Positions 1 through 8,799 of a stretch of 52,942 nt of DNA are shown here, one piece after another. The notes under the pieces were generated by a model that was not told the origin of the DNA, made no database searches, and was given only the letters and a program-made list of their open reading frames with translations. Position 1 is the stretch's first letter; every line of letters starts with the position of its first letter. Made by a program: the position numbers and the translations under genes. The DNA comes from Betaproteobacteria bacterium (GTDB taxonomy: Bacteria > Pseudomonadota > Gammaproteobacteria > Burkholderiales > Casimicrobiaceae), in contig PLYT01000002.1 in the NCBI GenBank assembly GCA_003153475.1, positions 10,022 to 62,963 of the forward strand. Reading direction: 5' to 3'.

Positions 1-1398
1 ATCTTCCAGGAGCCGATGACGTCGCTGAATCCGGTGTTCACCGTCGGCTTCCAGTTGACCGAGGTGCTGCGCATGCACATGGGGATGGGACCGGCGGAGG
101 CGAAGAAACGCGCGATCGCGCTGCTGGCGGAGGTCGGCATTCCTGACCCGGAATTCAAGATCAACGCCTATCCGTCGCAGATGTCGGGCGGCCAGCAGCA
201 GCGGGTGATGATCGCGATGGCGATCGCCTGCGAACCCAAACTGCTGATCGCCGACGAGCCGACGACGGCGCTGGACGTGACGATCCAGAAGCAGATCCTC
301 GACCTGATCGCCGCACTGCAGAAAAAACACCAGATGTCGGTGCTGTTCATCACCCACGATCTTGCCGTCGTCGGCGAGATTGCCGACTACGTCGTGGTGA
401 TGCGCAACGGCGAGATCCGCGAGCAGGGGCCGGCGAAGTCGGTGTTCGAAAATCCGCAGGACGCCTACACCAAGGCGCTGCTGCTGTGCCGGCCGCGCCT
501 CGATCGCCGGCCGGTCCGCTTGCCGGTGATCGAGGATTTCATGAACGGCCATGGCAAGGCGATGCACCTGACCGAGCGCAAGCGCGGCATCGATCGCGGC
601 GATCCGATCATCCTCGACGTCCGGCACCTCGGCAAGGACTTCTATTCGCGTGAGGGCCTGTTCGGACGGCGCAAGTTCGAGGCCGTCAAGGACGTTTCAT
701 TCCGGCTGCCGAAGGGCAAGACGCTGGGGCTCGTCGGCGAGTCCGGCTCGGGCAAGACGACGGTGGGGCTCACGCTGATGCGACTGCACGAGGCGACCAC
801 CGGCGAGGCGCTGTTCGAGGGCAAGGACATTCTGGCGATGTCGCCGCGCCAGTTCATGGACTACAAGCGCCGGATCCAGATCATCTTCCAGAATCCGTAC
901 GCGTCGCTGAACCCGCGGATGATCGTCGGCCAGATCCTCACCGAGCCGATGCAGATCCACGGCATCGGTGGCTCGGTACAGGAGCGCACCGAACTGGCCT
1001 TCGAGCTGCTGCAGAAGGTCGGCCTGCCCGAAGTGTCCTTCTACAAGTATCCGCACGAGTTCTCGGGCGGACAGCGGCAGCGCATCGCGATCGCCCGCTG
1101 CCTGACGCTCAAGCCGGACATACTGATCTGCGACGAGTCGGTGTCGGCGCTCGACGTTTCGGTGCAGGCGCAGGTCCTGAACCTGCTGCAGGATCTGCAG
1201 GACGAGTTTCGCCTGTCTTACATCTTCATTTCGCACGACCTCGCCGTCGTCAAATACATCTCCGACGAGATCATGGTGATGAACCAGGGGGCGATCGTCG
1301 AGATCGCCAACTCCGACGACATCTACCTCCATCCGCAGCACCAGTACACGAAGAAGCTGTTGTCGTCGATACCGAAGGGCTGGCACGACGGCTCGTAG
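1..1398 (+). CDS. Peptide ABC transporter, tandem ATP-binding protein (5' truncated)
   Basis: This is a fused double ATPase of the oligopeptide/dipeptide (YejF/GsiA/DppD-DppF) class, which powers uptake of peptides from a periplasmic binding protein. The frame is open from the first base, so the N-terminus, including the first Walker A, lies outside the window; 465 residues remain. The first half begins at its Q-loop (IFQEPMTSLNP), then the signature MSGGQQQR and Walker B LLIADEP. The second half has a complete Walker A (GESGSGKTT, about residue 245), a Q-loop with the same ASLNP pattern, FSGGQRQR, and Walker B ILICDE. The NPxxxYT element after each ATPase half is typical of peptide transporters. 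Permease and binding-protein genes would be expected just upstream. The exact substrate cannot be read from the sequence. Confidence 0.93.
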   Translation: MFQEPMTSLNPVFTVGFQLTEVLRMHMGMGPAEAKKRAIALLAEVGIPDPEFKINAYPSQMSGGQQQRVMIAMAIACEPKLLIADEPTTALDVTIQKQILDLIAALQKKHQMSVLFITHDLAVVGEIADYVVVMRNGEIREQGPAKSVFENPQDAYTKALLLCRPRLDRRPVRLPVIEDFMNGHGKAMHLTERKRGIDRGDPIILDVRHLGKDFYSREGLFGRRKFEAVKDVSFRLPKGKTLGLVGESGSGKTTVGLTLMRLHEATTGEALFEGKDILAMSPRQFMDYKRRIQIIFQNPYASLNPRMIVGQILTEPMQIHGIGGSVQERTELAFELLQKVGLPEVSFYKYPHEFSGGQRQRIAIARCLTLKPDILICDESVSALDVSVQAQVLNLLQDLQDEFRLSYIFISHDLAVVKYISDEIMVMNQGAIVEIANSDDIYLHPQHQYTKKLLSSIPKGWHDGS

Positions 1399-1410
1399 CT
1401 TTCTCGCCGG

Positions 1411-2748
1411 CTACAAGGTAAACGCCATCTCGCTGACCACCGCGCCCGGAAGCCGCATGCTGCTGATACTGCGCGCGCGGTAGCTCTGGTCGCTGACGAC
1501 GAGCTCGCTCTCGGACGTCAATCCGACCAGGTGTTCGCCCAAAAGCCGGAAAACGCTGTCGTCGAAGCGCATGACGTTGACCGGCGCCGCAATCCGCCCC
1601 TTCTCGACCCAGAACGAGGCGAAGCGGGTCATCCCGGTCACGCGGCAGGCCGGACGGTCGGAAAAGTTGAGATACCAGAGGTTGCCGATGTAAAGCCCGG
1701 TGTCGAGCGCCGCCAGCGCATCGTCGCCGGCAAGCTTGCCCGTCGCCATGTCCAGTGACTCGGGGCTCTCCGACGGATTGGCGCCGTTGCTGGCAAGCGC
1801 GAACTCCTTCGCCGTTCGCGGGCTGACCAACGAGCCGACGAGCCTCCCGTCCTCCACCAGCGGCACCGAGCCTGGCCGCACGAAGCCTTCGTCCTGGAAC
1901 GCGGGCGCGACGCCGTTGGCAGTGTTCTCGGAAAACGAGACCGCGGCGTCGAGCGTTGCGGCGCCTTCCTGCATTTTGAACAGGCAGCTCTGCCGCGTCG
2001 CCAGTGCCCGCCCGGAGAATCCGCCCCAGCAAAGCATGCCGGCGATCTCCTCGATCGCGGCCGGCGTCAGATACGCGCGATAGCTTCCCGGCTCGAGCGA
2101 ACGCGCCGGAGCGGAAAGCAGCGCCAGCCGTTCGCGGGCCCCGCGCATCTTCGTGGCGAACGCCTGATCGGACCAGTCGAAGCCGCTGTAGGCCGTCTTC
2201 ACGGCCTTGTCGGCGCGATGATAGAGGCTCCACTGCAGATTGAAGCTCGTCATTTCGTGCCAGTTGCGCTGGCCGAGGGAGTTGGCGAAACCGCGATAGA
2301 CGGGGCCTGCAGCGTAGATGCCGACGAGATCGAGTCCGTCCGCGGCGTCGAGAACGCTTGCGATGAGGCCTTCGGGAGCGGGCAGCGGATCGCTCCTGAC
2401 GACCCGGCTCGAGTGGACGTCGGTCGCATAGTCCAGGTGCGGATCGTCGGGCAGATCCGAAACCATGTCGCGCAAGGCGGCCAGCGCCTGGGACAGAGCC
2501 TCGCGATCGCGCGCCAGATCGCCGCAGACGGTCATGCAATGCTCGGCATGCTTGCGGCCACGGATCAGGTGCAGCCGCACGTAGCGCTGCACGACTGTGC
2601 CCGGCTGGCGGATTTTGCCCCGGTTCATGCGCACGAAATCCGACACCTCGGCATCCAGCATGCACGTGTAAACCTCACCCGGCAGCAGTGCGCCGTCGAG
2701 AAATGCGGCCACATCGTTGAAGTAGGTTTCCATCGCCGAGATCGCCAT
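1411..2748 (-). CDS. TldE/PmbA-like metallopeptidase subunit
   Basis: 445 residues, of the TldD/PmbA (TldE) family. In characterised members TldD and TldE form a heterodimeric metalloprotease acting on unfolded peptides such as microcin and CcdA precursors. This copy has the family's overall features (NEYTANG-like SENTANG region, GNLWYLNFSDRP and a C-terminal barrel) but no HExxxH motif, as expected for the non-catalytic TldE partner. The start was chosen at the ATG whose first base is the last base of the TGA of the upstream gene (TGATG), which implies translational coupling. A longer frame upstream lies inside that neighbour and does not look like protein. The distance from canonical PmbA suggests a paralogous pair rather than the housekeeping tldD/pmbA. 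Confidence 0.82.
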   Translation of the reverse strand: MAISAMETYFNDVAAFLDGALLPGEVYTCMLDAEVSDFVRMNRGKIRQPGTVVQRYVRLHLIRGRKHAEHCMTVCGDLARDREALSQALAALRDMVSDLPDDPHLDYATDVHSSRVVRSDPLPAPEGLIASVLDAADGLDLVGIYAAGPVYRGFANSLGQRNWHEMTSFNLQWSLYHRADKAVKTAYSGFDWSDQAFATKMRGARERLALLSAPARSLEPGSYRAYLTPAAIEEIAGMLCWGGFSGRALATRQSCLFKMQEGAATLDAAVSFSENTANGVAPAFQDEGFVRPGSVPLVEDGRLVGSLVSPRTAKEFALASNGANPSESPESLDMATGKLAGDDALAALDTGLYIGNLWYLNFSDRPACRVTGMTRFASFWVEKGRIAAPVNVMRFDDSVFRLLGEHLVGLTSESELVVSDQSYRARSISSMRLPGAVVSEMAFTL

Positions 2749-4184
2749 CAGTTGTCGCCCCCGAACACGTCGACCGCGGTGAATACGCAGGCAGGGGAGG
2801 CGTGCCCGACGCGGATCAGCTGCGACGGCTCGCCCTTGCCGCAGTAAGGGGTGCCCAGCACTTTGACGGTCGCCGCGTCGCCGACCTGCGCGAGGCTGCG
2901 CCAGAAGTTGGCGGATATGCCGCGGTAGTTCGGATTCTTGACCACGGTCGTGAGCCGGCCCTGCTCGATCAACTGTCCCCACTCGCAGCCGAACTGGAAC
3001 TTGTTGCGCGAGTCGTCGATCGACCAGGAACTGTTCGTGGCCATCAGAACGCCGTGTTCGATTCCCGCGATCATCGCATCGAGATCGGCGTCGCCCGGCT
3101 CGATGTTGAGGTTGGCCATCCGGTCGATCGGCGGCCGGTTCCAGCCGTCGGCGCGCGCATTGGCCACCCCCGGGATCTGGGCGCGCGCCTGCGAGATCGT
3201 GCCGCCCAGCGGGCGCTCGAGTATGCCGCGCCGGATCAGATACATTCGCTCGGCCGGCGCGCCGTCGTCGTCGAAGCCGTAGCTCGCCAGCTCTTCCGCG
3301 CGCGTCGGATCGAAGCTGACGTTAAGCAACTCGGACCCGTAACGGTAGGTGCCGAACATGTCCAGCGTGACGAAGCTGGTGCCGGCGAAGTTCCGTTCAT
3401 CGCCGAGGATGCGGTCGAGCTCCAGCGGGTGTCCAATCGATTCGTGAATCTGCAGGATCATCTGGTCCGGCATCAGGAGGACGTCCATCCTCCCCTGCGG
3501 GCAGTTGGGCGCGCCCAGCAGCTGCAGCGCCTCGTCGGCGATACGCCGCCCGCTACCACTGAATCCGAACCGCTCCAGGATCGATTCTCCGCCCTGCTGG
3601 GCCAGCCCCCGATAACCGTTGAGCGTCCGGGTCTGCGTGTCGCCGTCGGCGTGGGCGCTGACCGAAAGATTGGGCATGACGAACCGGTAGCGCTGGACGA
3701 CTTCGCCGCCGGCGCTGGTCAGATACGCGTGCTCCGCGACGCGCGTCTCGACGCTGGCTTCCCAGTCGACGATGCGCGAATCGAGGCCGGCATCGCGCGA
3801 TTCGGCGGCGAGGAGGTCGTACCATTCGCTGCGCGACCAGGGCCGGGCGTCAGCCTCGGGCGAGGCATATTCGCCGCGAGGCGCGACGTGGGGCAACGCA
3901 CGGAAATCGATAAGCGAGCGCGCTGCGCTCGCCCGCGCCCACGCCGAGGCGCGATCGAGCGCGGCCTGCAATCCGGGGCCGGAAAGATCGCTGGTCGCGG
4001 CGTAGCCGCAGCCGCCGTCGGCATAGACGGTGAGCATCGCGCCGCGATCGGCCGATGTAGCCGGGGGTTGCGGGACATTCTTGCGGACGGAGAAATTCTG
4101 GGCACGTTCGTCGACCGCGCGCAGCGACCAGAACGCGCCGGAGCAGCGCAGGTGCCGGAAATCGGCACGCAGGGATTCATTCAT
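2748..4184 (-). CDS. TldD-like zinc metallopeptidase
   Basis: About 478 residues from the ATG at 4184. An alternative in-frame ATG at 4229 would add 15 residues that look less natural; neither start has a convincing ribosome site. The zinc motif HESIGH (residues 247-252) matches the HExxxH of TldD, and the surrounding LQIHESIGHPLELDR is highly typical. The C-terminal region carries a short cysteine-containing stretch (TPYCGKG) where the family has its third metal ligand. It is the catalytic partner of the TldE-like protein encoded immediately downstream with a one-base stop/start overlap. Inferred role: proteolytic maturation or clearance of small peptides in the cytoplasm. No peptide substrate gene is visible next to the pair. 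Confidence 0.87.
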   Translation of the reverse strand: MNESLRADFRHLRCSGAFWSLRAVDERAQNFSVRKNVPQPPATSADRGAMLTVYADGGCGYAATSDLSGPGLQAALDRASAWARASAARSLIDFRALPHVAPRGEYASPEADARPWSRSEWYDLLAAESRDAGLDSRIVDWEASVETRVAEHAYLTSAGGEVVQRYRFVMPNLSVSAHADGDTQTRTLNGYRGLAQQGGESILERFGFSGSGRRIADEALQLLGAPNCPQGRMDVLLMPDQMILQIHESIGHPLELDRILGDERNFAGTSFVTLDMFGTYRYGSELLNVSFDPTRAEELASYGFDDDGAPAERMYLIRRGILERPLGGTISQARAQIPGVANARADGWNRPPIDRMANLNIEPGDADLDAMIAGIEHGVLMATNSSWSIDDSRNKFQFGCEWGQLIEQGRLTTVVKNPNYRGISANFWRSLAQVGDAATVKVLGTPYCGKGEPSQLIRVGHASPACVFTAVDVFGGDN

Positions 4185-4259
4185 CGGGGATCGGCGGCCG
4201 GAAAGCCGCGGGGCATCAAAGGTCGCCATTATCGCTCGACCGAACGGCGAAAAGCACCT

Positions 4260-4769
4260 TCAGCGGCGGTCTGCGGGGGACAGCAGGGTTTCGGTCGCCA
4301 GCCGCGTCAGCGCGTCGCCCGTCACGCGTGTGATGCGCCAGTCGGGCAGCACGGTTGCGCCCAGCGAGCGGTAAAACCCTATTGCCTGTTCGTTCCAGTC
4401 GAGCACGGCCCATTCGAACCTGCCGCAGCGCCGTTCGACCGCGAGCCGCGCCAGGTGGATCAGCAGCGCCCGACCATAGCCGCGGCCCCGGAAGGCCGGG
4501 CGTACGAACAAATCCTCCAAATAAAGCCCGGGACGCCCGAGAAACGTCGAGAAATTAGCAAAAAATAGCGCAAAACCGGCTGTTTCGTCGCCCTCCCACG
4601 CTATGACCACTTCAGCCTTCGGATCCGGGCCGAACAACGCGTGCAGAAGGTCCGTTTCGGTCGCAACGCAAAGATGACTGAGCCGCTCGAATTCGGCCAG
4701 CCCCCGGATCATGGACAGCACCGCCGGAACGTCGCCCGGTTGCGCAGCGGCAATGCGGAAATCGTTCAT
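4260..4769 (-). CDS. GNAT family N-acetyltransferase (diamine/thialysine acetyltransferase-like)
   Basis: 169 residues with a single GNAT fold, which transfers acetyl from acetyl-CoA to an amine. The acetyl-CoA binding loop RPAFRGRGYGRALL (R/QxxGxG/A type) follows the strand LYLEDLFV. LEDLFV plus the late WNEQAIGFYRSLGA motif is characteristic of the SSAT2-like branch that acetylates diamines or thialysine; that substrate is an inference from family resemblance. The start at 4769 was chosen because MNDFRIAAAQPGD is the usual GNAT opening, while the upstream extension is arginine-rich and unlike the family. It lies upstream of, and on the same strand as, the TldD/TldE-like pair (76 bases apart), so it may be cotranscribed with it. 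Confidence 0.85.
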   Translation of the reverse strand: MNDFRIAAAQPGDVPAVLSMIRGLAEFERLSHLCVATETDLLHALFGPDPKAEVVIAWEGDETAGFALFFANFSTFLGRPGLYLEDLFVRPAFRGRGYGRALLIHLARLAVERRCGRFEWAVLDWNEQAIGFYRSLGATVLPDWRITRVTGDALTRLATETLLSPADRR

Positions 4770-5240
4770 AAGCGCGCGTTCCCGGACGCGCAGCTGCCGG
4801 ATGTCGCGATGTCGATCGGAACATGCCGGGAACATCCGGCAAAGCGCAAGCCGACGCGACGCAAACCGCATGTCTTACGCCCAATGCGACGTCCGTTGTT
4901 GCGAGGGCTCAATCGAGTCCGCCGATATCGCGGTCGCAGCCGGCGAGCCTCATGCATTGGCGGCCCGGCTTGCCGCCTTTTTGGCAGATTTGCAACAGTT
5001 CTGTTGCAGCGAGTGTAACAACCGCAACATTTCGTTGCCGGCCGTTTCGTCATTGTTGTACTGTCGGGACGCATTCAGAAAGCGAACAGTTCATATCCAC
5101 GTACAAAGGCGGTCTCCGGCAGTCCCCGTGCAGCGACAAAAATCCGTAGGAGCGCGTATTTCCGGGTTGCCATTGGCATGCGAATTCGTGGGTTATGGCC
5201 GAGGCTATTGTAATTGTCTCAACTTTCCATTGGGGGTTCC
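4770..5240. promoter_or_regulatory. Intergenic regulatory region of the TonB-dependent receptor with inverted repeats
   Basis: This 471-base gap separates the divergent acetyltransferase and receptor genes. It contains a perfect inverted repeat tgcaacag-tt-ctgttgca at 4991-5008, followed by gcaac-atttc-gttgc at 5024-5038, so the same half-site TGCAAC/GTTGCA occurs in two closely spaced palindromes. Such paired palindromes usually mark an operator for a dimeric regulator (LacI, GntR or similar). The regulator is not encoded in this gap. I could not assign convincing -35/-10 elements. No open reading frame here looks real. Confidence 0.5.
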
Positions 5241-8195
5241 ATGTTGAAAGTAAACAGAAAAAAACTGTCGCTAGCCGTACTCCAGGCGTTGGGCGCAGGA
5301 GCCGTCGTCGGCGTGGTCGCGCCGATGGCCAACGCGCAGGTACAGCCTACGCAGGCGGCTCCGGTCACGACGGTTACCGCCGAAGAGGTCCAAAAGTTCT
5401 CGACGACGGTTACGGGGTCGCGCATACCGTCGGCGAACCTCACCAGCACCAGCCCCGTGACCACGGTCGGGGCGCAGGACATCAAGCTCGAGGGCGTCCA
5501 GAACGTCGAGAACCTGCTCAACAATCTGCCGCAGGTCTTTGCCGATTTCGGTGCCAACGAATCCAACGGCGCAACCGGCACGGCCACGGTCAACCTCCGC
5601 GGTCTCGGATCGCAGCGCACGCTGGTCCTCGTCAATGGCCGGCGCATGCCTGCCGGCAGCCCGACGTTCTACCCGACCGACTTGAACCAGATTCCGGCGC
5701 CGCTGATCGAGCGCGTCGAAATCCTGACCGGCGGCGCATCGGCGGTCTACGGCTCCGACGCGGTCGCGGGTGTGGTCAACTTCATCATGAAGGACAATTT
5801 CCAGGGCCTGCAGATCGAGGGCAACTGGGGCGGCTACAACCATCAGCAGCACAATAGCCTGGCGGGCGTCATCGCCGCCAAAGCGGTCACCAATCCGGCG
5901 CAGTTTCAGGTGCCGGGCAACGTCGATCACGACGGCGAGTCCACCGACATCAACATCACGATGGGCAGCAACTTCGCCGACAACCGCGGCAATGCGACCC
6001 TGTTCTTCCAGTACGTCAAGACCAAGGCGATCCAGCAGAAGAGCCGCGATTACAGCGCGTGCGCGACCGGAGACGCGCCCGGCGGCTTGAGCTTGTCGTG
6101 CAGTGGCTCCGGGACCAGCTTCCCCGGCCAGTTCATCGACGCGAATACCGGCAACGACTTCACGATCGCCAATGCGCAGGGCGGCGTGCGGCCGTACACC
6201 TCGGCCACCGACGCGTTCAACTTCGCCCCGTACAACTACTACCAGCGCCCCGACGAGCGCTATGGTTTCAACGCGTTCGCCCACTACGACATCAACGACC
6301 ATGCCCGCACGTACGGCGAATTCGGCTTTCACGACGACCACACCGACGCGCTGATCGCGCCCAGCGGAATCTTCGGCAGCGAATTCCTGCTGAACGACAC
6401 GAATCCGCTGCTTTCCCCTGCATTCAAGAGCGCGTTCGGCATCACGCCGACGAATCCTGGCGACCTCGTGATCCTGCGCCGCAATATCGAGGGCGGGGGC
6501 CGCGACGACGATCGCCGTCACACGTCGTTCCGCGGCGTGCTGGGCTTGAAGGGCGATATCGGCAACTGGGATTACGACGTCTTCGCGCAGACCGCCAAGG
6601 TGCTCTACCAGGACATCTACCGCAACGACTTTTCGAAGACGCGCACCGCCCGGGCGCTCAATGTCGTCACCGATCCCGCGACCGGCCAGCCGGCTTGCGC
6701 CTCCAAGCTGGATGGCAGCGACCCGAACTGCGTTCCGTACAACATCTTCAGCCTGGGCGGCGTGACGCCGGAGGCGCTTGCCTACCTGCAAACCCCCGGC
6801 CTGCAAAAGGGATCGACCGAGCAAACGGTCCAAGGCGCAACCATATCGTCCGATCTGGGCACCTATGGCGTCAAGTCGCCTTGGGCGAAGTCGGGCGTCG
6901 GCGTCGCGCTCGGTGTGGAACGCCGTGTCGAGAAGCTCACGCTCGACACCGACACCGAGTTCTCGCAGTTCGACCTGGCGGGCCAGGGCGGCCCGGTCAT
7001 CGGGCTGTCCGGCCAATTCACCGTCAAGGAAGCGTACGCCGAAGTGCGCGTGCCGATCATGGAAGGCCAGCCGTTTGCCGACCTGTTGAGCTTCAACGGC
7101 AGCTACCGCTACTCGGACTACAGCACCAACCACACGACCAATTCGTACGGGCTCGGCCTCGAGTGGGCTCCGGTCAAGGCGGCGCGCTTGCGCGGCAGCT
7201 ACCAGCAGTCGGTGCGCGCCGCGAACGTGATCGAGCTGTTCACCGCGCAGGGGCTGAACCTGTTCAGCCAGAGCTCGGATCCTTGCGGGGCGAACCCGAC
7301 GGCGACGCTGGCGCAATGCCAGCGGACCGGCATCACGGCCGCGAATTACGGAAGCAACCTCGTTACCAACGTCGCCGGCCAGTACAACTACCTGCAGGGC
7401 GGCAATCCGGCGCTCTCGCCTGAGACGGGCAAGAGCACGACGCTGGGTTTCGTGCTGACGCCGATGAGGAACATGAGCGCGTCGGTCGATTACTTCGAGA
7501 TCAAGGGCGAAAACCAGGTGGGCGTCGTCTCTCCGGCCCTTGCCCTGAGCCAGTGCCTGAACAACGGAGCATTCTGCGACCTGATCCATCGCGACTCCTT
7601 GGGTACGTTGTGGCTGACCGGCTTCATCAGCGGCCTCAACCAGAACCTGGCGAGCGCCAAGACATCGGGGGTCGACTTCGCGTTCAACTACACTTATCCG
7701 GTCCAGAATTGGGGCAGCCTCGCGTTCAGCTTCCTCGGAACGTGGCTCCAGGAGTTCAAGGAAACGCCCGTCCCGGGGCTGGGCGAATACGACTGCAAGG
7801 GCCTCTTCGGAACGGTCTGCGGCGCGCCGTTGCCGGAATGGCGGCACAAGGCGCGCGTGACCTGGCAGACGCCGTGGAGCGCCGATGTCGCTGTGACCTG
7901 GCGCCACATGGCCAAGGTCAACATCGATTTAAGCAGCTCGAATCCGCTGCTTGCAGGCAGCTTCGCCCCGGTCGACCGGGAACTCGGGGAACGGGACTAT
8001 ATCGACCTGGCCGCCTCCTGGTCGGTCACCAAGCAGCTCACGCTGTCGGGTGGCATCGACAACCTGTTCGACAAGGATCCCCCGATCATTTCCTCGTCGA
8101 TTGCAGGTCCGGCGTTCGGTAACGGCAATACCTATCCGCAGGTGTACGATGCACTGGGACGGAAACTGTTCATTAGCGCCCAGTACAAGTTCTGA
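5241..8195 (+). CDS. TonB-dependent outer membrane receptor
   Basis: 984 residues. A signal peptide (KKLSLAVLQALGAGAVVGV, cleavage near ANAQ) is followed by a plug domain with TSTSPVTTVGAQDI, the LRGLGSQRTLVLVNGRR block and the VYGSDAVAGVVNFIMK motif, then a 22-strand-type barrel ending in the terminal aromatic signal SAQYKF. Receptors of this large class, with the GSRI motif (residues 60-64) right after the signal region, are common in Caulobacter, Xanthomonas and Shewanella type bacteria, where they import glycans, siderophores or other bulky ligands. The ligand here cannot be deduced. The start at 5241 gives a proper signal peptide. The gene ends in a strong terminator, so it is transcribed as a single unit. 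exbB-exbD-exbD-tonB lie 6.6 kb downstream. Confidence 0.93.
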   Translation: MLKVNRKKLSLAVLQALGAGAVVGVVAPMANAQVQPTQAAPVTTVTAEEVQKFSTTVTGSRIPSANLTSTSPVTTVGAQDIKLEGVQNVENLLNNLPQVFADFGANESNGATGTATVNLRGLGSQRTLVLVNGRRMPAGSPTFYPTDLNQIPAPLIERVEILTGGASAVYGSDAVAGVVNFIMKDNFQGLQIEGNWGGYNHQQHNSLAGVIAAKAVTNPAQFQVPGNVDHDGESTDINITMGSNFADNRGNATLFFQYVKTKAIQQKSRDYSACATGDAPGGLSLSCSGSGTSFPGQFIDANTGNDFTIANAQGGVRPYTSATDAFNFAPYNYYQRPDERYGFNAFAHYDINDHARTYGEFGFHDDHTDALIAPSGIFGSEFLLNDTNPLLSPAFKSAFGITPTNPGDLVILRRNIEGGGRDDDRRHTSFRGVLGLKGDIGNWDYDVFAQTAKVLYQDIYRNDFSKTRTARALNVVTDPATGQPACASKLDGSDPNCVPYNIFSLGGVTPEALAYLQTPGLQKGSTEQTVQGATISSDLGTYGVKSPWAKSGVGVALGVERRVEKLTLDTDTEFSQFDLAGQGGPVIGLSGQFTVKEAYAEVRVPIMEGQPFADLLSFNGSYRYSDYSTNHTTNSYGLGLEWAPVKAARLRGSYQQSVRAANVIELFTAQGLNLFSQSSDPCGANPTATLAQCQRTGITAANYGSNLVTNVAGQYNYLQGGNPALSPETGKSTTLGFVLTPMRNMSASVDYFEIKGENQVGVVSPALALSQCLNNGAFCDLIHRDSLGTLWLTGFISGLNQNLASAKTSGVDFAFNYTYPVQNWGSLAFSFLGTWLQEFKETPVPGLGEYDCKGLFGTVCGAPLPEWRHKARVTWQTPWSADVAVTWRHMAKVNIDLSSSNPLLAGSFAPVDRELGERDYIDLAASWSVTKQLTLSGGIDNLFDKDPPIISSSIAGPAFGNGNTYPQVYDALGRKLFISAQYKF

Positions 8196-8222
8196 CCTGC
8201 CGACAGTTGCTGTAACCTTGAA

Positions 8223-8249
8223 GGCGAGCTTCGGCTCGCCGTTTCTTTT
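8223..8249 (+). terminator. Rho-independent terminator of the TonB-dependent receptor gene
   Basis: A perfect 7-bp stem, ggcgagc and gctcgcc, encloses a stable TTCG tetraloop and is followed by gtttctttt. It begins 27 bases after the receptor stop codon and 28 bases before the next start. Confidence 0.88.
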
Positions 8250-8276
8250 GGCGCGTTGCATAATGAAGTCTGAAAT

Positions 8277-8750
8277 ATGGGCACGACGGTGAAAATCCCC
8301 TATCTGCTGCTGTTGATCTCGGCGACGGCATTGGCGAGCGAGGGCACGCTGCAGCAATGCCGCGGCATCGCCGATTCGTCGGCGCGGCTCGCCTGCTACG
8401 ACGCGTTGCCCTTGCCGACGACGGACGCCGGCGGCACGGAATCCCGCACAGCACTTCCGCGCACGCCGGTTCCGGAGACGCCGGCCCAGTTCGGCCTGAC
8501 GCGGGAAGCCATCGCGCCGATGGTCGAGCTGTCGACGATCGAGAGCACGATCCCCGGGCATTTCGACGGCTGGTACCCGAACCGGCGAGTCCGGCTGGCC
8601 AACGGGCAGGTCTGGCAGGTGGCGGATGGCACCACCCGTCTGTACGAGCTCGACAACCCCAGGGTGACGATACGGCGGCGCGCGCTCGGCGCGTTCTACC
8701 TCGATCTGTCGATCGATAACCACTCGATCAGAGTGCGTCGCGTCGAATAG
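8277..8750 (+). CDS. Small exported protein of unknown function
   Basis: 157 residues. A signal peptide (PYLLLLISATALASE) is followed by a cysteine-bearing opening (LQQCRGIADSSARLACYDAL), which recurs in many proteobacterial exported proteins of otherwise different function. The rest (to WYPNRRVRLANGQVWQVADGTTRLYELDNPRVTIRRRALGAF as separate short blocks) reads like a small beta-rich domain that may bind another protein or the envelope. The start at 8277 gives a clean signal peptide. It follows the receptor terminator directly, so it has its own promoter or depends on read-through. I cannot assign a function; a periplasmic role is inferred from the signal peptide alone. Confidence 0.72.
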   Translation: MGTTVKIPYLLLLISATALASEGTLQQCRGIADSSARLACYDALPLPTTDAGGTESRTALPRTPVPETPAQFGLTREAIAPMVELSTIESTIPGHFDGWYPNRRVRLANGQVWQVADGTTRLYELDNPRVTIRRRALGAFYLDLSIDNHSIRVRRVE

Positions 8751-8799
8751 CGCCGGTTTGCGCTCGACCGATGGCACAGGTCCGGGCCGTGTGGGCGGA

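Noticed and set aside
4184-4229. Extra 15-residue N-terminus of the TldD-like protein as a signal or leader
   Set aside because: It is short, polar, has no hydrophobic core and no ribosome site, so the internal ATG is preferred.
5271-7907. Very long open frame on the minus strand opposite the TonB receptor (878 codons)
   Set aside because: It is Arg/Ala/Val-rich with no signature, and the plus-strand frame encodes a clear receptor. High GC makes antisense frames open.
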